The notes: generated from the sequence alone by a model not told the origin. Counted from the first letter of the stretch, positions 33,215 to 47,600 are shown. The stretch is DNA of 64,000 nt from Hymenopus coronatus (GCA_030762935.1 CM060900.1:395435132-395499131); one strand, 5' to 3'. Translations and numbers: made by a program.

Positions 33215-33420
33215 ATAAAACCGTAGGCGACGAAACCAATGATGCATGGAATGAAGACGTAGTACCCGTGGAATACGATGGCGGGGGAAACCGGAAAACC
33301 CATCCCTGCGCCGCTTTTTTCGCCACAAACTTCACATGCAATCGCCTGGAATCAAACCCGAGTGGCCTTGTTGAGAGGTAGGTAGTCTAACCACTAGCAC
33401 ATAGCGCGAGGTTATCAAGT
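33186..33420 (-). mobile_element. SINE family B copy 6 with A tail
   Basis: The plus strand shows a T-run tail, then gcgacgaaaccaatgatgcatggaatgaagacgtagtacccgtggaatacgatggcgggggaaaccgg, ccgcttttttcgccacaaacttcacatgcaatcgcctggaatcaaacccgag (B box) and gaggtaggtagtctaaccactagcac (A box). The head is complete. Confidence 0.85.
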
Positions 33421-34534
33421 GCGTTGCTTTAGATCATGGTAAAGTATCATATTTTTTAAATGCTTAAATTTGAGAACTACCACACTTAGACACCAGTTTC
33501 ACAAGCTTTCCGTTTCCCTTTTTAACGAAAGGATGATGGAGAGGTAGTGAATAAAATCATTTACACGCTGATAAGAAATGATTGGATAGATTAAAAACTG
33601 AATGAATAACTATATACGTAAGGTGACAAAAAGCCTAACGTAAGTGAAAGGCAAAAATGTTACCCAGAGTGTCGAACCTATATCACGAACTACTTGATCA
33701 TTCTCTCTCACAACGGATGTATAATTATTGAGAGGCAGCTATGGTTCGAGCTATAAATTGGATGGCGACGACCGACCGGACGTTTGAAAACTTAAGAGTG
33801 GCGTTATTGACCAGCATAAATACCAGAAGCGGTACCAGAATTAATCTGGTTGTTGATGTTTCCCTTCTCCCCGCTTCCCGAATATTTAGAACGATTTGGA
33901 AAATGTCAGCGGTTTTATAATCATATAAGCGAGCGCGCAAGCGAGCCAGTTACTTAATGAACTGAGGAGTTGTTTCAAGTGCAACATTAAGGATGGCTCT
34001 ACAAATGCGTTTGTGATGATAGTTGTGACGTACAGTGTGTGCTGCTGCAGCGAGGGAATGGAGAGGTCTTCTCTGCTTCCCAGAGATGAACCTTCTACAG
34101 AAGAAGGGCTTCGCGTGTAGTTCATTACGCCGCTACGCAACCAAGAAATTAGAGAACATTTAACCACATCACATTAATTAGTGACGTGACAGTGTGAACT
34201 TAGTGAACCAACTTTGAAAAATGGAAAATGGTAACATAATAAACGCAATATATCTGTTTATAATCTGTAAACCGGAAATACTTTTATAATACTCACACTC
34301 TCATAGACTATAATAATGTTTTGGCCACTCTGAAGTGATACATGATAAACTGTGCACTTTTCGAAAAATATTTAAGTTACACAATTTAATAGCTCATCTC
34401 TTTTAATCGTTAAAACTACTTTACTTAATTCTCGCAATTATTGCGTCCACACTACGGAACAGTATATAGACTAATTTATCTGATATATTTCAGGTTTCTT
34501 CTTCTAATTTAATGTGATATTTATTACTAACGAG
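33421..34534. other. Interval with no recognised gene
   Basis: Overlapping ORFs of up to 93 codons on the minus strand (34167-33725) lack motifs. Confidence 0.3.
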
Positions 34535-34775
34535 CAGCGCCGTGGCCGAGTGGTTAGTCCGCTCGCCTCCCAACAAGGCTGGTCGGATCCGATACTTGGG
34601 AACCGAGTGTGACATTTGAGGTGGACAAAGGTGCGTCTAGGAGTGTTTTCTTCGGAGTTCCCCCACCATTTACTCCATAATAATCTTTCTTTTCATAAAT
34701 TTCACCTTCATTTCATATCATCTTCTTGCTCGCCGTCATGCCAGGATCGGGCTGATCACCCTTTCTGACTATTCT
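34535..34775 (+). mobile_element. SINE family B copy 4 (subtype with long 3' part)
   Basis: The head gccgtggccgagtggttagtccgctcgcctcccaacaaggctggtcggatccgatacttgg resembles a tRNA acceptor/D-arm. It is followed by gaggtggacaaaggtgcg, ttcttcggagttcccccacc and the 3' extension tctttcttttcataaatttcaccttcatttcatatcatc shared with the copy at 13.2 kb. The A box is well preserved. Confidence 0.8.
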
Positions 34776-37700
34776 CTCTGACCCAGAGTGCATTCACTCC
34801 TCAACACGCATCTTACCTCTGACACTGGCTTGTAAGTTCTGGGGGGGGGGTTTAAGTCCTTCATACGTGCAGGGTAAACAGCGAAGGAAGAATATTCATT
34901 ATTAATATATTTAACGTTTAAGGGATTGAAATATGCTCTTGATAATTCAACGCAGCCTGAACAAAACAAAGTCCTAAATTTATTTTTAATTACTCTCTGC
35001 CGTGGAGAATGTTTCCATTCCTTTATCAGAATTTTTGTTGAAATCAATACATAATTTGCCAAAACCCAGATCTTTATCCAGTCAATAATAATTAAGCAAT
35101 TATACTCTGGCTGAAATTATGCAAATGTGTTTTTAGCAACCTGGTATCGTTGCACAGTAATTAAAAGTTAATATCAAGTTCCAACTATTTACGAAACAAA
35201 AGAGCTTCACATTGTCATTGTATTGAACTAAATTGTTGAACGATCCAGCACAATAATGCCGGAGTAAAACAAACGAGCTTTCATTTCAATAGAATTGTTT
35301 ATTGAGTTTCAGGGCTTATACTGACATATTTGTTTAAATGTAACAGAGAATTTCAGTGATGGGAATTTCGCATCACGTGGGTTAATGAATAAAAACGCAA
35401 TATTAATTACACCAAACTAACAATTGAACGACGCAATCGAAGCCATTCTTGACTTATACGTACATTGCAGTGAAAATATTGGATATTTAAATATTTGAAT
35501 TTACCTATCAGGGGAACATTTCATATTAATTGATATACATTAGCTAGTGATCGTGCATGTAAAGCAATAGTTTTATTAACAGAGGAAAAATAAAGACAAA
35601 TGTTTGTTTCTCTTCTTTTTTTACTTGTGTACCTTTTACTCATGTTTTATTCCTTCTTTTTTCAATTATCAAATGTCATTAACTTTAAAGTTCAGTGTGA
35701 CAAACAGAATAAACCATGAACCACGGCAGTCTATTCCAACAGTTCTCGGCTGAGAGTGCCCGCGCGTACGCAGCAACTGTTCACGGAGCCCAGCTGGAGG
35801 GTCAGCGTGATAGCCAATAGCTCACTAAGTGAAGGTCATAGCATTTGTGACACTTGATTCTAAATATCATTCTACCGTGGCGACATCTTGCCCTCAATTC
35901 CAAGTTGAATTGCATGTTGCCGGTAGCCTCATGCATATCTTTAATTGTTGCTCTCTGTGGTGCATACAAGCTGAAATAGCGCGGACTACAGTGTATAAAA
36001 TAAGCATGTAACCGTGTGACCTAGGAGTATCAACATGGAACAAGTTTAAGGACATAAATACACCAATGTACCCGATTTCTTCATTCCAGATGACAACACA
36101 TTAGACATTCAACCACCTATAAATCTGTGGGAAAGTTTCATTATGATTCAGCCGTAGGTCATATTAAAAAGAATATAACGTCTAGTATTAACATAAACTT
36201 TCTATCCCCGTACCATTTTATAGAGATTACTCCAAAACGCATTCATTAAAAACCTTGATGCTTTTATACTCGAAGACTAATCACAAAATCCATATGGAGG
36301 CAATTTACATTGAATAAGGAAGCGAAAACATATTCAAGGTGTAAAACTACCCTCCCAGCCCCACTCCTTCAATCAAGAGTAACTGCTAAACCGGTCCTGT
36401 CTACTCGAGTCCCAAAGTATACCACTGACGTCTGCTGTACTATCATAACATAACTTGTGAGCTTACAATAACTGCATTAATCGTCACTGATAAAAGCTTG
36501 AGTTCGTGCGTAGCAGTAAAATTGGGAGAGATGGAGCATTTCACACCTTCAATGCCTAGTGTAGCGACCCTTCTCTATGCAAAATGAAGGGCGAACTCTT
36601 TAAACGGTCTTAGGTAAGCTTAAAAACATATAAAATTGTGTTCTTAACATTTGAAAAGGTACATTTTCTTCAATATAATAAAATTTGAATTATGACTGTA
36701 AATGTTCTGGAGAACAGTGCATACATTTTATATTAATACAACTTGTATGCCTGAAAAGTATTTATTCTCATAAAACCGTTTTTCGTATGATGAAATTCAA
36801 GAATTGTGAATGACGACTATACATTTAAGAACATTTAATGTAATGATTATTTTGGTGCTGCTTACTTACATATTCAACCCTCATTAAGCGTCTGATTGCC
36901 TATTTGAAATATTCTGCTACAAGAAAAGGGATAATTTACAGACTTTTTCAAAACTTCAGGCTGTATACAACCATTAAATCTGTTGTTCTTCAACTTCGTT
37001 AATGGGATCGAATAAAATATTGAAACAATGTCTTTATTGAATCACTGTTTAGTTATATATAACACTTTTAATTCACCAGTGCAAATAATTTACTCGACGG
37101 TTCGACGCGTAAACTGTTAATGACTTGCACGTCACTGCGCGCAAATACTCCAGTCACGACTCCTATAACTCACCACACATCGAAAACATTTAACCTGCAA
37201 TCCTTTCTCCTTTTACAGCTAGCAAATGATGTCACAAAACTTTCTGGAAACCTGTCGAAGCTGCTGGACGCTTCTATCATGTGCCGCCTGACGTCTCGCG
37301 TTCCAAGGCTTCCGTGTTAACCACATTCCAGTCCCGGCGACTCATATACCAGGCGAACGTGAGAGCGGCCGCAGACGGCACCGCCACAATATTATGACTA
37401 TTAAGTAATTAGAAATTATGGCTTCGATTTTCCATGAAGCACTCCTGAAGTTGTTCTTCATTCTTATTAACAGAATTAAACATGATAAATAACAAAAAGT
37501 AAACAAATCCCTAAGATGATAATTCTACAGGTCTCATAGAAAACAAACACTTTCTTTTGTACGAACCAGGTCCTATCTCAAGACTGTAGCATTTGCTTCT
37601 GTCCAGTCAGGATCTTATCTTTGGTGGTGGAACGTAGTCAGCAATACGAGATCATTTGCTCTCCAGACACATCCCAAGTCTGTACCTCCTTGGATGAGAA

Positions 37701-39607
37701 AATTCACAAACATTAGCGTTGCTTAATCTTACATGCAATGTCGTTGAATTCTATAGGCAGCAAGTAAAACCGCGAAGTTTAGTACTACATGTAGCTGAAG
37801 TCAAGCTTCTGCCAACCCTCTACCACGGCGGTATGCAACGGCGGCTATTCCAACTAATTGCAGACGACACCATTAACAAATGTATCTCCGCCAACAGGAT
37901 GACAAGTTCTGAAGAATAATCCATGTTTATCCCATTACTGAAAGCTTGAAACATTCTTACCCATTAGCAATTATTATTATTATTATTATTATTATTATCA
38001 TCATTATTAAATTATAAAAATGTCTAATTCTTATGATTAGCTTGGCATTAAGTTTGTTATACGCAACCTACTTGTGTTTTTAATGTTTTAACATAAATCG
38101 ACATAAATTAAAACAATTCTGATTTTGCCTTAAGACCAATGTTCTGTCACTGTTTAACCGTATCGAGAAGAGAGCTTTAATTTTTACGATTCTCGACTGT
38201 AAGCTTTTGCTTTTGGTTCTTGTTTTTTACAAGCATTATTACGAAATAAACAACAGATCACTACTTCTTTACTTTTAAGAGCTTTTTTTTTATACAAAAT
38301 TGCTTATAGTTAAGCTGTTAAATCACAACGAATTTAATTTCACAGGAGGATACATTATTAACATTTATGGGAATTTTTACACGTTAATAGTCAACTATTA
38401 GCTTTTAAATTTCGTGCTTCTCATGAGAATGAAACGAAGTCATTTAAAGAGAATTTCGAAATAAATGTTCAATACTGTGAATTATGGAAGTCTGTATAAA
38501 ATTTTTGTGTAGATAAAGCTTCAAACAAAAATGTATTCCGATTCTTGTTCAAACTCTTCTACTTCAATATAAAGGTAGATAAAACATGGTAAAATAAGAG
38601 CAACGTCGAAAACAAGTCAGTTTTAATTCTGTGCTGCACGAAGCCGAGTATAAGGAATTGCGCGAGGGTAAAGGTCGTTAAGATTTTACCGATGGGTTTG
38701 CCTGCAAAGAACTATTCCCGAAGTATTATCATCTAATAAGTAAATCATCGTGCATAATATTTGCAAATTAAACAATGAAGGAATGCTTCTAATCCTCTAT
38801 TTAAATACTAAATTAGGCAGAATTCATCGATTTTTACTTTCTCTAGTCGTACTAATAAGTAAATAAATAAAAAAATCTGCAATATCATAGGCCTCTACCT
38901 AATATCTTAAACCAGGGTATGCATTCCAAATTCTTACACTTATTTCCCAACTTTACAGATACTTTTAACATAAATAACACTATGCCAACTACTACAAAAC
39001 TACAATTTCCAACGTTTATATTACTAACAATCCAATTAAAATGATTATATTTAATCCCACTTTAATTTACTTCATAAAAGTCCTTTCAACAATTTTAATT
39101 TTTTAGCTTTTTCTTCTTTTTCTTTTACTTATTTTTATGTTTTATCATATATTACATAAATTAATATGTTTTCCAAAACTTCTTTAAAATATACTTATAA
39201 TAAATTTTACTGGCACCCAGTAATAAAAAATAAAATAAAAGTAACTGATATCCAGCTATTTCTATAATTCTTATCTACAATCTAAACCAAGGCCGCCGGT
39301 ATCTGACGCTACCCTAAATGCTGCCTTACAGCACAAATTAAAACCCTTATACTCTTATATACGAATATATCATCCTTTAACACATTATATGGTTAAGAAA
39401 ATAACAAACTCATGCTCTTTGTTACTACTAGCTTACAAAATCCTTTAGTTTATGAATAGTACGTTCAAAATTGTTATTGTTTCTAAGATATAACTGTTTT
39501 TAGCACCACGTACTAGGTACATAGTGCAGAGAGTAGGCATAGCATTTCAAGCTGAAATTCGAAACTGAGATTTTCACCGTAAATAATCGTTGCTGTTTTT
39601 CTACTAC
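34776..39607. other. Long AT-rich interval, no gene or repeat family recognised
   Basis: Only low-complexity features: a G10 run near 34842-34851, an ATT repeat (37970-38009) and several A/T runs. GC-richer patches at about 35735-35830 and 37100-37400 contain ORFs of at most 66 codons without motifs. I looked for tRNA-like heads and reverse-transcriptase or transposase motifs and found none. Confidence 0.4.
37970..38009. repeat. (ATT)n microsatellite
   Basis: About 40 bp of near-pure ATT ending with ATC interruptions. No LINE coding remnant was seen on the side expected for a minus-strand element tail. Confidence 0.9.
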
Positions 39608-39848
39608 ACTAAATAGCCTCCCATTCTATAATTGGGCATGAAACATAAAAAAATCTGCTCAGAGGCCTCTTTGTCCGGCTCAAGGTTCTACTTACCTGTC
39701 ATAAATCTACAATACGAGACAACTGGCCTTACTCTAGCACGAGGGAAGCAATGGCGAGGAAAAATACCATCGACCTCCACCGGATTTTAGCCCGCGATCT
39801 CGTAAAGTAGAAGCTAACATTGTACTCCTAGACTGTGGAGGACGACTG
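39608..39848 (-). mobile_element. SINE family A copy 8 (diverged)
   Basis: cctcccattctataattgggcatgaaa, atctgctcagaggcctctttgtccggctcaaggttc, cataaatctacaatacgagac, aaaaataccatcgacctccaccggattttagcccgcgatct (mutated B box), aagctaacattgtactcctagactgtggagg. Lacks the extreme 3' end. Confidence 0.8.
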
Positions 39849-40146
39849 ATACATGATGCAGTAATACTATTGTCTCGATTTGTATAAACATACTCTGATA
39901 TTTTCAATGAATTATACTGGTATCGTTTCTAACTTATAGAGTACAAATGTGCACATGACTGCCACGGTTTGGACTTTACATTCCCCAGTCATATTAGTGA
40001 AGATAGTTATTACAGTCGCCTTATTGGTAAACAAGGCTAACAAAAATAACGATAATGATAAACTGAATTGTTCAAGCATTGCAAAATAAGCACAATCAAT
40101 AGCATACTTCTTTGTTCCGATAACTTAAAAAAACGGAAACGGCGTG
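39849..40146. other. Spacer between two family A SINEs
   Basis: AT-rich, nothing recognised. Confidence 0.3.
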
Positions 40147-40408
40147 ATATTTATGGACGCTCTTTAACCACTGTGGTCCTCAGCGTGCCGTTCTAAATTG
40201 GGCGCGAAAGACCACTTAATTTTGCTCAGAGGCCTCTCTATCAGGCTCTAAATCTATGACACGGGAGCAAACGCTTTTTTTCCCTTCCGAAGGAAGCCAT
40301 GCTAAGGAGTTCTACACCCGAAAAAATCCATCGTCCTGCGCCGGGTTTGAACCCGCGACCTTGGGTATATGAAGTTAGCATGGTAACCATTACACCATGG
40401 AGGGCGAC
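40147..40408 (-). mobile_element. SINE family A copy 9, best-preserved head
   Basis: A clean tRNA-like head on the complement: cgggtttgaacccgcgaccttggg (B box) and gttagcatggtaaccattacaccatggagggcg (A box). The body is complete through tttatggacgctctttaaccactgtgg. It is a useful reference copy for the family consensus together with copy 1. Confidence 0.88.
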
Positions 40409-43400
40409 TCCGATAGCTTACAAATTTCCACTAGCATATTTTACAAGATTATGACACTTAAGAATACAAATAAATAAAACGGAAGTGGAATGCTTGTGGC
40501 TTTTACTTAAAGCACTACAACTGCCAAATACACTACATATTATAGAAAAACAGTTTAACATTTGCAAATTTCTCAAAAAAACATAATACCTAGCTTATGG
40601 ATTAATATTAAACTATTAGGTATGTATGATTCGGCAACTTTTCTTCACCTAAACTGTATTTAACACTATAAGCTTTAATATTTTTATAGTTTATTCAAAA
40701 ATATGGAAAAACAACTAGAGTTAACCATAATATATTTCCATAATTATTGTTTGAAACAACCATTAATAAATTAATGCAAATATGAAAGATCTTAAAGCAA
40801 ACTACCGTTGCTGTTTAAAACATCAGTAAGGAGTTTAATACCTCTGATGTTTAGAACAACATAAATCCAAAACAAATTGCTTTATCCAGACAGACCCCAA
40901 CGTTTGTAACTTTGTTTTGCATCATTATTTAAATCAAATTTGAGCAGTTTGTCCTAAGAGGGTGTACTGAAAAAAAAACGGCAAATAAATACACTGAAGG
41001 TATTCTTATTCGTTTTTGGCTGTAAATTGTTCCTTGTGTAATATAAATATCAAACAAAGCATTTAAAGCTATTACACCACTCCTAAAACCTCATCAGGGA
41101 TACACTCTGTATTCATTTTATTAATTTAGAAACATCAGTTCGAACTTTAGGACAGCTTTTCTGAAACGGATTTATATATATTTAATGTCAGGTAAAACAA
41201 CGCGTTACCAGACGACGTTTTCTCTGGAGGATACTGAGTATAATTTGGAAAGTGAAATGAAAACTTTTAATGAACAGAATTAAAAAACAGTATCATTAAC
41301 ATGTAATTCACCAATTTAGTTTTTGTACTTATTTAAATATTTTAATGATTTAAAAGTAAAAATCTCAAATGAGCAGAAAGAAATTTTAATCAATACCTTT
41401 ATTTAAATGTAACGAGGAAAATTTGCAAATAAGTGAATAAACAAAGTTAAAAGGGCGCCTCTACCAAAATCTAGTAGATGCATACGTGATGTTGTACTGG
41501 AAGAGCATAATTCAATATTGCATATACTACATATTATTACCTTTAATACTCTATAAAATAGAATTTGCAGTGTAGCCTTACCTTAATACTCCTACCTCAA
41601 GTGCCTATTATATTAAGCTTTGCAAGTAAACGTTTTAACCCTCTGCATTCGGGAACGGTATAACATGTGGGATGACGGATTAACCTCCCAGTTGGATATA
41701 TTCAATATCCTTAGAGGACACTAGATGTGAACTTTCAAATTCCTGTATTTTTGTATAGATTTTTCTGAAAATTTTACTTCAGTGGAATTGCTGTTTTGTT
41801 AATATGGATACGAAGATAGAAATTATCGCGTATATTTCATTATGTAAATATATTGCATTTTCAAAACGCCCCACCAGCCTCGGATTTAAGAAAATTATTT
41901 GGAATTTTTTGAATTGGAGCTTTGAATCCCACAAAAATATTTTACTAGGTGATATTTCAGTACCTTGATTATGAACTTTAAGCTCTAAAATAAATAATTT
42001 TATATTAAACCGATTGTTATTTACTAATTATATTACGATGGATTTGTCACCATTAATATTACAATAGATAATTTTGCACGTGGAAAGTTTTGAAAGTGTG
42101 AAAATGTATTTTTAAGTTCTATGCTAGGAAACAGGTGTATTATACAATCTTTAAATGGCAGTAGAGCACAAAACAAAGGATAACAGCTAAATGTCGGTTC
42201 TCAATGAATGCGAAAGTTCTCCAATAAGCATTTGCTGTAAAAAGCAATTTTATATTTCTTTACTCAATGTAGCCTAAACTTCATTCACAGGGTCCACGAG
42301 ACGCAAAAGCGATGTAGATATTAGGGAATGTAGGTAAAATGCCGAAAATCATGCGAACATCAACATAAGATGATTGTGATGTCCTGCAGACGTGAGGGAC
42401 AGGAGGAAACTGCGTGCCTATTCCGTAGAGAGACTGCAGGAGAACAAAGCTGGATGCTGCCAATTAAGTAATGGAAGAGCGGATGTTAGAGCCCGCTCGC
42501 ACCCACATCAAAGCCCAGGAAATACAAAGACGCCTTTTCTACACTCCCTTAATGGAATTGGAAATAAAAATGAAATCGGAAAAATTCCCTCTAGGGATTG
42601 CGGTAGCTCATTCCACAAAAACATAACCGTAGTTTTAGGTATGGCCACTGCTTCCGTGTAAATAAACGTTGCTATATGGTGGGTTTGTACTTCAAATGCA
42701 AGCAATACAGCCACCTCAGAGAGTAATTTTAAACTCGTAAATATCTGGATATCCATCATCGTATTCAACGGGAATACTCATACGTTTGAAATGGCCTTTT
42801 GAGTTCAAAACGTATTACAACACTTATTAGCAGGTTTATTATATTTAAATAAAACGTTTAGGGTAATTTGTATATGGTGATACACCTGTGAATTTTATAA
42901 AATCCACAGTATATAAGATATCTTGTTGAAATGTATGGCAGTTCTTAAACATTATAACAGTAATATTTTTGTGATGTATTCAAGTTATAACCAAATTTTA
43001 ATTTATATAAAAATGTTTGCTGTGTAAGTACATTTTTCTAATAAAATGCTACACAACACTCATTTTAAAAGCATTCACATGAAAAAATAAAGTTTTACAG
43101 CAAGTAGGTGTACAAATTTATCTATTATAACAGATATAATTCCCTACTTATTGTAGAAACATCATTAGTTTTTGTACTTTATAAGTTCTTTGTTTAAAAA
43201 TGAAATAATGTATTTATCAAATTTGGAATTTAATTTCCAAAACGTATATGAACATTTTATTTGATAGACCATCGGGGTGCTCTACAAAAATAATTAAACA
43301 AACTATTAAAAACTTTCATCATATGGACCTTTTTGAGTGTGGAAAATGTTGGAAAAAGGCTTGCAAGAAAATAGGGTTGAAGATTCAGCGTGCCTGTTTA

Positions 43401-43904
43401 TAAGCATGGATCTATCCACTTATACAGTTAATTAGTAGTTCAAAGAGGTAAAATGATATATTTTCTTAAAGATTAAATTAATGTTTTTTAATTAAGAGTT
43501 TTTTAATTGTGCACAAGTTTTTAGCAAATTTCACAGATTCGTCAACTTAATACCCGCTTTTTCGAAGTACATGGACCATAAAATATATCGTTAATGTAAC
43601 GGTTAACGTTTTGCTGACTTATGGTAACACAGATTCGCATAACAAACACACTTTATTTCCAAAGAGAAATCCTTGATTTTGTAGCTTTCAGACGGTGTAG
43701 TCAATTTGGTAATAATTTCCAGTTTGTTACGATACCCATAAAACCAAGTATCTTTTAGTTAAAGGAAATTTTCCCAGCGGATATTATAGCTTTGATTCTT
43801 CATGGCTAACAACACTGATTCATTAGGTACTAACTATTAACATAATGTGGGATAATGAATGTTAATAATAAACAGATTATGGGTGCTCGTTGTTCATTTA
43901 GACT
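40409..43904. other. Long AT-rich interval, no gene recognised
   Basis: Two overlapping ORFs of 89 (plus, 42392-42661) and 86 codons (minus, 42768-42508) lack motifs. ttaaccctctgcattcgg at 41635-41652 resembles one piggyBac-type end, but no matching second end with TTAA was found. Confidence 0.35.
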
Positions 43905-44690
43905 GTATCACCTCCGCTGGATACAGCTCAACATATCCTGGTTTCAGTGCACGGATAACACATTTGTTGTTTGCAGCCATGGACAGCTAGCCCTCATGAT
44001 TAGCCTCAGCTCTCAAATCCAACTTACCATGAGGGTAGTCAAAATAGACCTTTAGCTCTTTTGGATGTTTGTTCACTAGGTCATACTATTTACAGAAAAT
44101 CCCCAGATGAAGATACTGATTTAATTAACATATATAATCACTACCCTGCCAACTTCATAATCTTGCACCAGAAGTAAAACATCTGGAAGAGATGCCGCAC
44201 GCTTACAGAAACATACAACAAGAAATACGGAGCTTTACGTGTCAGCAGATTCTGGCCAACAGACTTTAGACGACACATTTCAACAAAATCTGGATCAGTG
44301 TTCTTTTCATGCTTAAAATAACACTACGTGCCACATCAGCAATATTCTAAAAAATCATAATATTGAAACAGTTTTCCAGCCAACAACACAGCTGAGTGCA
44401 GTATTTCACTTGGTCAGCCAATGGTCTTAGTGATCAGCTCTATTTATTTTTGATGTACGTGATACCCTCCGGTGGTTCTGTATACACAGATACCATAAAG
44501 GACGATATTAATACTCGCCTTTCCGAACATTTGAAATACCGCTGTCTGGACCAGAAGCTACACATGTTCTGTTCTCGAAAACGCCATGTTGGTGGAAGGT
44601 GAAAATTTAATCAGAAACGATAACACAGGCATCCTACCCATTGTATCTCACCACACTCGCCTGCGGCGAGAGGTTATTGAAATTTGAATA
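43905..44690 (+). pseudogene. Penelope-like retroelement remnant: RT catalytic region plus GIY-YIG endonuclease
   Basis: Frame-broken but ordered similarity to the C-terminal half of Penelope-like elements. At about 43925-44010, WFQCTDNTFVVCSHGQ aligns with the conserved W-RYVDDTFV-W-HG block around the catalytic Asp pair. At about 44315-44395, ISNILKNHNIETVFQPTTQL corresponds to the linker before the endonuclease. At about 44453-44550, VIPSGGSVYTDTIKDDINTR then LSEHLKY corresponds to the GIY-YIG domain, whose usual form is IPC-CG-VYIG-T-R-I-TRL-EH. At about 44570-44680, ENAMLVEGENLIRNDNTGIL then HHTRLRREVIEI matches the C-terminal end. The catalytic DD is now DN and VYIG has become VYTD, so it is inactive. 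The 5' part is missing. Confidence 0.76.
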
Positions 44691-47600
44691 GGAATGAGAA
44701 AGCCGTGAGACCTAATTTTACCTGAAATAATGTCACATTATACCAGTAAGGACATAGGTATTGGATTTATTATTACATATCAATTCGTGTTATTTTAGTA
44801 TTCTGTCACATTCTTCTAAATTCATGCAAATCATGCTCATTTCTTGATTTAGGTAATCTTTGTTAAACTTGTGTGCGTGACCGGATGCTGTTGGTTTCCT
44901 GTTTCCTTGGAATATTCCATTGGACTTTACCGTGACGTTAGTTTCCTTATGGAAACCTCTAGAATAATGTTGCAGCAAATGTCACCTGTCTCTAGGAAAG
45001 TCATGAGTACCTACATCAGACCATATCTGCTCGAACAATATCAAGACTCCGATAGGGGCCAAGATCCCATATAAGCAAGCGAGCCAGGGCCGCTCTTTCT
45101 CTCGCTGCTGGGTAGTGTTATGCTAAAGTGCATGTAACTTTGTTGTCAACGTTCTGCAGCTCCTGCAAGATTAACGTCAACACTTCTCCAACGTAAGCTC
45201 GATGGGTTCCATTAATGTCTTTTTGCTGTTGAGACACGCAGTCATTATAGTTATTGCTTCGCAATTACTGTACACCACCATCTCGGGACCATCCATTTGA
45301 ACATATGTCATGCAACCAGTAGCTTAAGCGAGTGTCTTTTGCTGTCTGATCCTGTCCACCTATACTTCCAGATATGGGCGTGACAATAACACTTGAAATA
45401 CTCCAGTGCTACACGAAAAAAGTGGAACAGTCTCGTAAACCTGTGAATGTGCAGTGAAATAAAGTATAAAAGATTGGTGCAAATTTTGGTTACTGAAGAA
45501 GTAAGGTGCACAAACCATAACAAAGAAAAGCGTAAAACAGCGCAGTGTTGATCAGTTAACAAACTCCATTGGTTTTAGTAAGTGTAACCAGAGCACTAAT
45601 GGAGTGTACATTTTTGGTGTGGAATGGTCATATCATCAGGCCATTTTTCAAACTTGGAATACTTGAAGACCAATAAGCACCGCCACTTTCTGAGATATGA
45701 AACCGAGATTCCGTTGCAGATGAGAAGATTCATATAATGCTGAGCGATGGGTGTAAAACTCATTAGTACAGTATAATAGAAATGTTTCAGGCTCGTTGAT
45801 TTGGGCAGAAAAGTCCTTGTTCTTTTAAATAAATATCATTAATTTATAACACAGCAACTAATGTATTTTAAGGTGAAATATCCATAATATTTGAGCTATG
45901 CAATTTAGTATAGGTATTGTGAATTAAAAATAATTGACTAGTTTCCCATATGGCGTATTGTGAGCTTTTTCCTGAGTAAGATAAAATATATCATTAGTAA
46001 GGACAATTGAAAAATGAAGCAACGTATTCGGATATGTTGTCTGAACCGCTACATCATCTTTATTGCGGAGACCGGCCGTCAGTTCAGGATGAGGTAATCG
46101 TGGCAGAAAAAAACAGTCATTCACTAATAGCGGTTGTCATCAAAACAGACATAACTGTGTGCATAAAAAAATTATAGGTATTATTATTTTCTCAAGTTTA
46201 ACTGGCCCACATTCCATTTAAGAGCATCAAGATATTGCGAGAAAACACACTTAATTATCCTTGTTGGTTTCCTTATGTGTCCATTATTTTTGAGCTCTTT
46301 ACTGAATTTTCAGCTACGAAAGATCAGTTATTGTACATTACGTTTCGGTAACTGCCTTATATGTTTAAAAAAATGTGGGATGGGTATATATTTTGTTTTC
46401 AAAAAGTAAACAAGACCGGTAAGTATAATTTAGAAGGGTAAATTGGTTGTGTTTAATAACATTTGCTAAACCCACTCTCATTTGAGATTTGGACATTTTA
46501 AAGGGAATGGTAGCTGCAACAAATATCCCGTAGGTTGCAGTGAGCAGAGTTTCCTATTTTTGTGTACCGTACACACAATTTATGTACCACCGCCTACTAA
46601 TTTCTCAATTTTTTTGATTGAAAATATTTATAAAACTTTTATTTTATTAACGAAAACTGCAGCTGTGGAAAATCCAAGCCCGCGCTCTAAAAAGCTGCAA
46701 GCTGCATATCCTGCTCAGGTTTTAATGAATAATTTAATTTCCATGGCGGTTGTGGCACTCATGGTGTATAAGCCGCAAATTAAAACATCGTAGTGTTTCA
46801 TCGAAAAAATATCCAAGTTTGTAGAAGTGGTCCAGATTGAATTGTCTAATTTGTGTTTTCGTTAAAAGTTTTTGACATTGTTTGGCCTTATTTATCCTAA
46901 CACGTATTTAGCATCGTGAGGTATTAAGTTGAATAGATAATTCCTGAAGCTGTTGAGCTGTTGTTGCAAATGTGAGGTTTCAAATAACATTTTTACACTA
47001 CCTGCGTTTTTATAATACATGAAAACTGTCATTTTTGCTCTAGTATTGAGAGCTATTTCTAAATATAAGGTTTTCAGCACATACCCTTTAACTAATTTCA
47101 CAGTAATTATCTTTTGCTTTCTAATGCTTGTGATACATGATATGCAAGAGGTAAACTGTATTCTCGGAATTACTTGAAATGGAGATTTGGTTATTTTAGT
47201 AAAGGACACATGGTTTACTTCTGGAGAGTTTCCGGATTCATTTGCACCATAATTAATTCATTTATCATCCGGAGGACATTTGCCACACTGGATGCAAAGG
47301 ATAAAATGAAAATGAGAGTACAAAATAACGCCGGGTTTTGTGCGCTCCCTTTCTTGCTAAATAAACTAACACGCATTAACAAGAGAACCTTCTATTTAAT
47401 ATATACAGTTCACATTCTTGAAACATTATGCTGATATGGGTCCTATAGTACAGTTTGACAAAAGAAATCATTGAATAGAACTCAAATTTTCATAGCAGTA
47501 GGTACAATTTAAATATAAAACAGCTCGAATGGGAACCAGAGGGCAATGTAACAGCCCGTCACTTTTTTCACACCTATTAAAGAGGTAAATGTATTGGTTG

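Noticed and set aside
40350..40410. Intact-looking tRNA-like head with A and B boxes
   Set aside because: It continues directly into the family A SINE body and lacks a matching acceptor-stem 3' half, so it is not a tRNA gene.
41635..41652. TTAACCCTCTGCATTCGG resembling a piggyBac-type terminus
   Set aside because: No inverted partner ending in TTAA was found; the nearest candidate (tgaatgcgaaagttctcc near 42204) lacks TTAA.
45170..45361. Minus-strand stretch that looked like a possible conserved exon
   Set aside because: The readable frame changes repeatedly, no family was recognised, and splice signals were not convincing.
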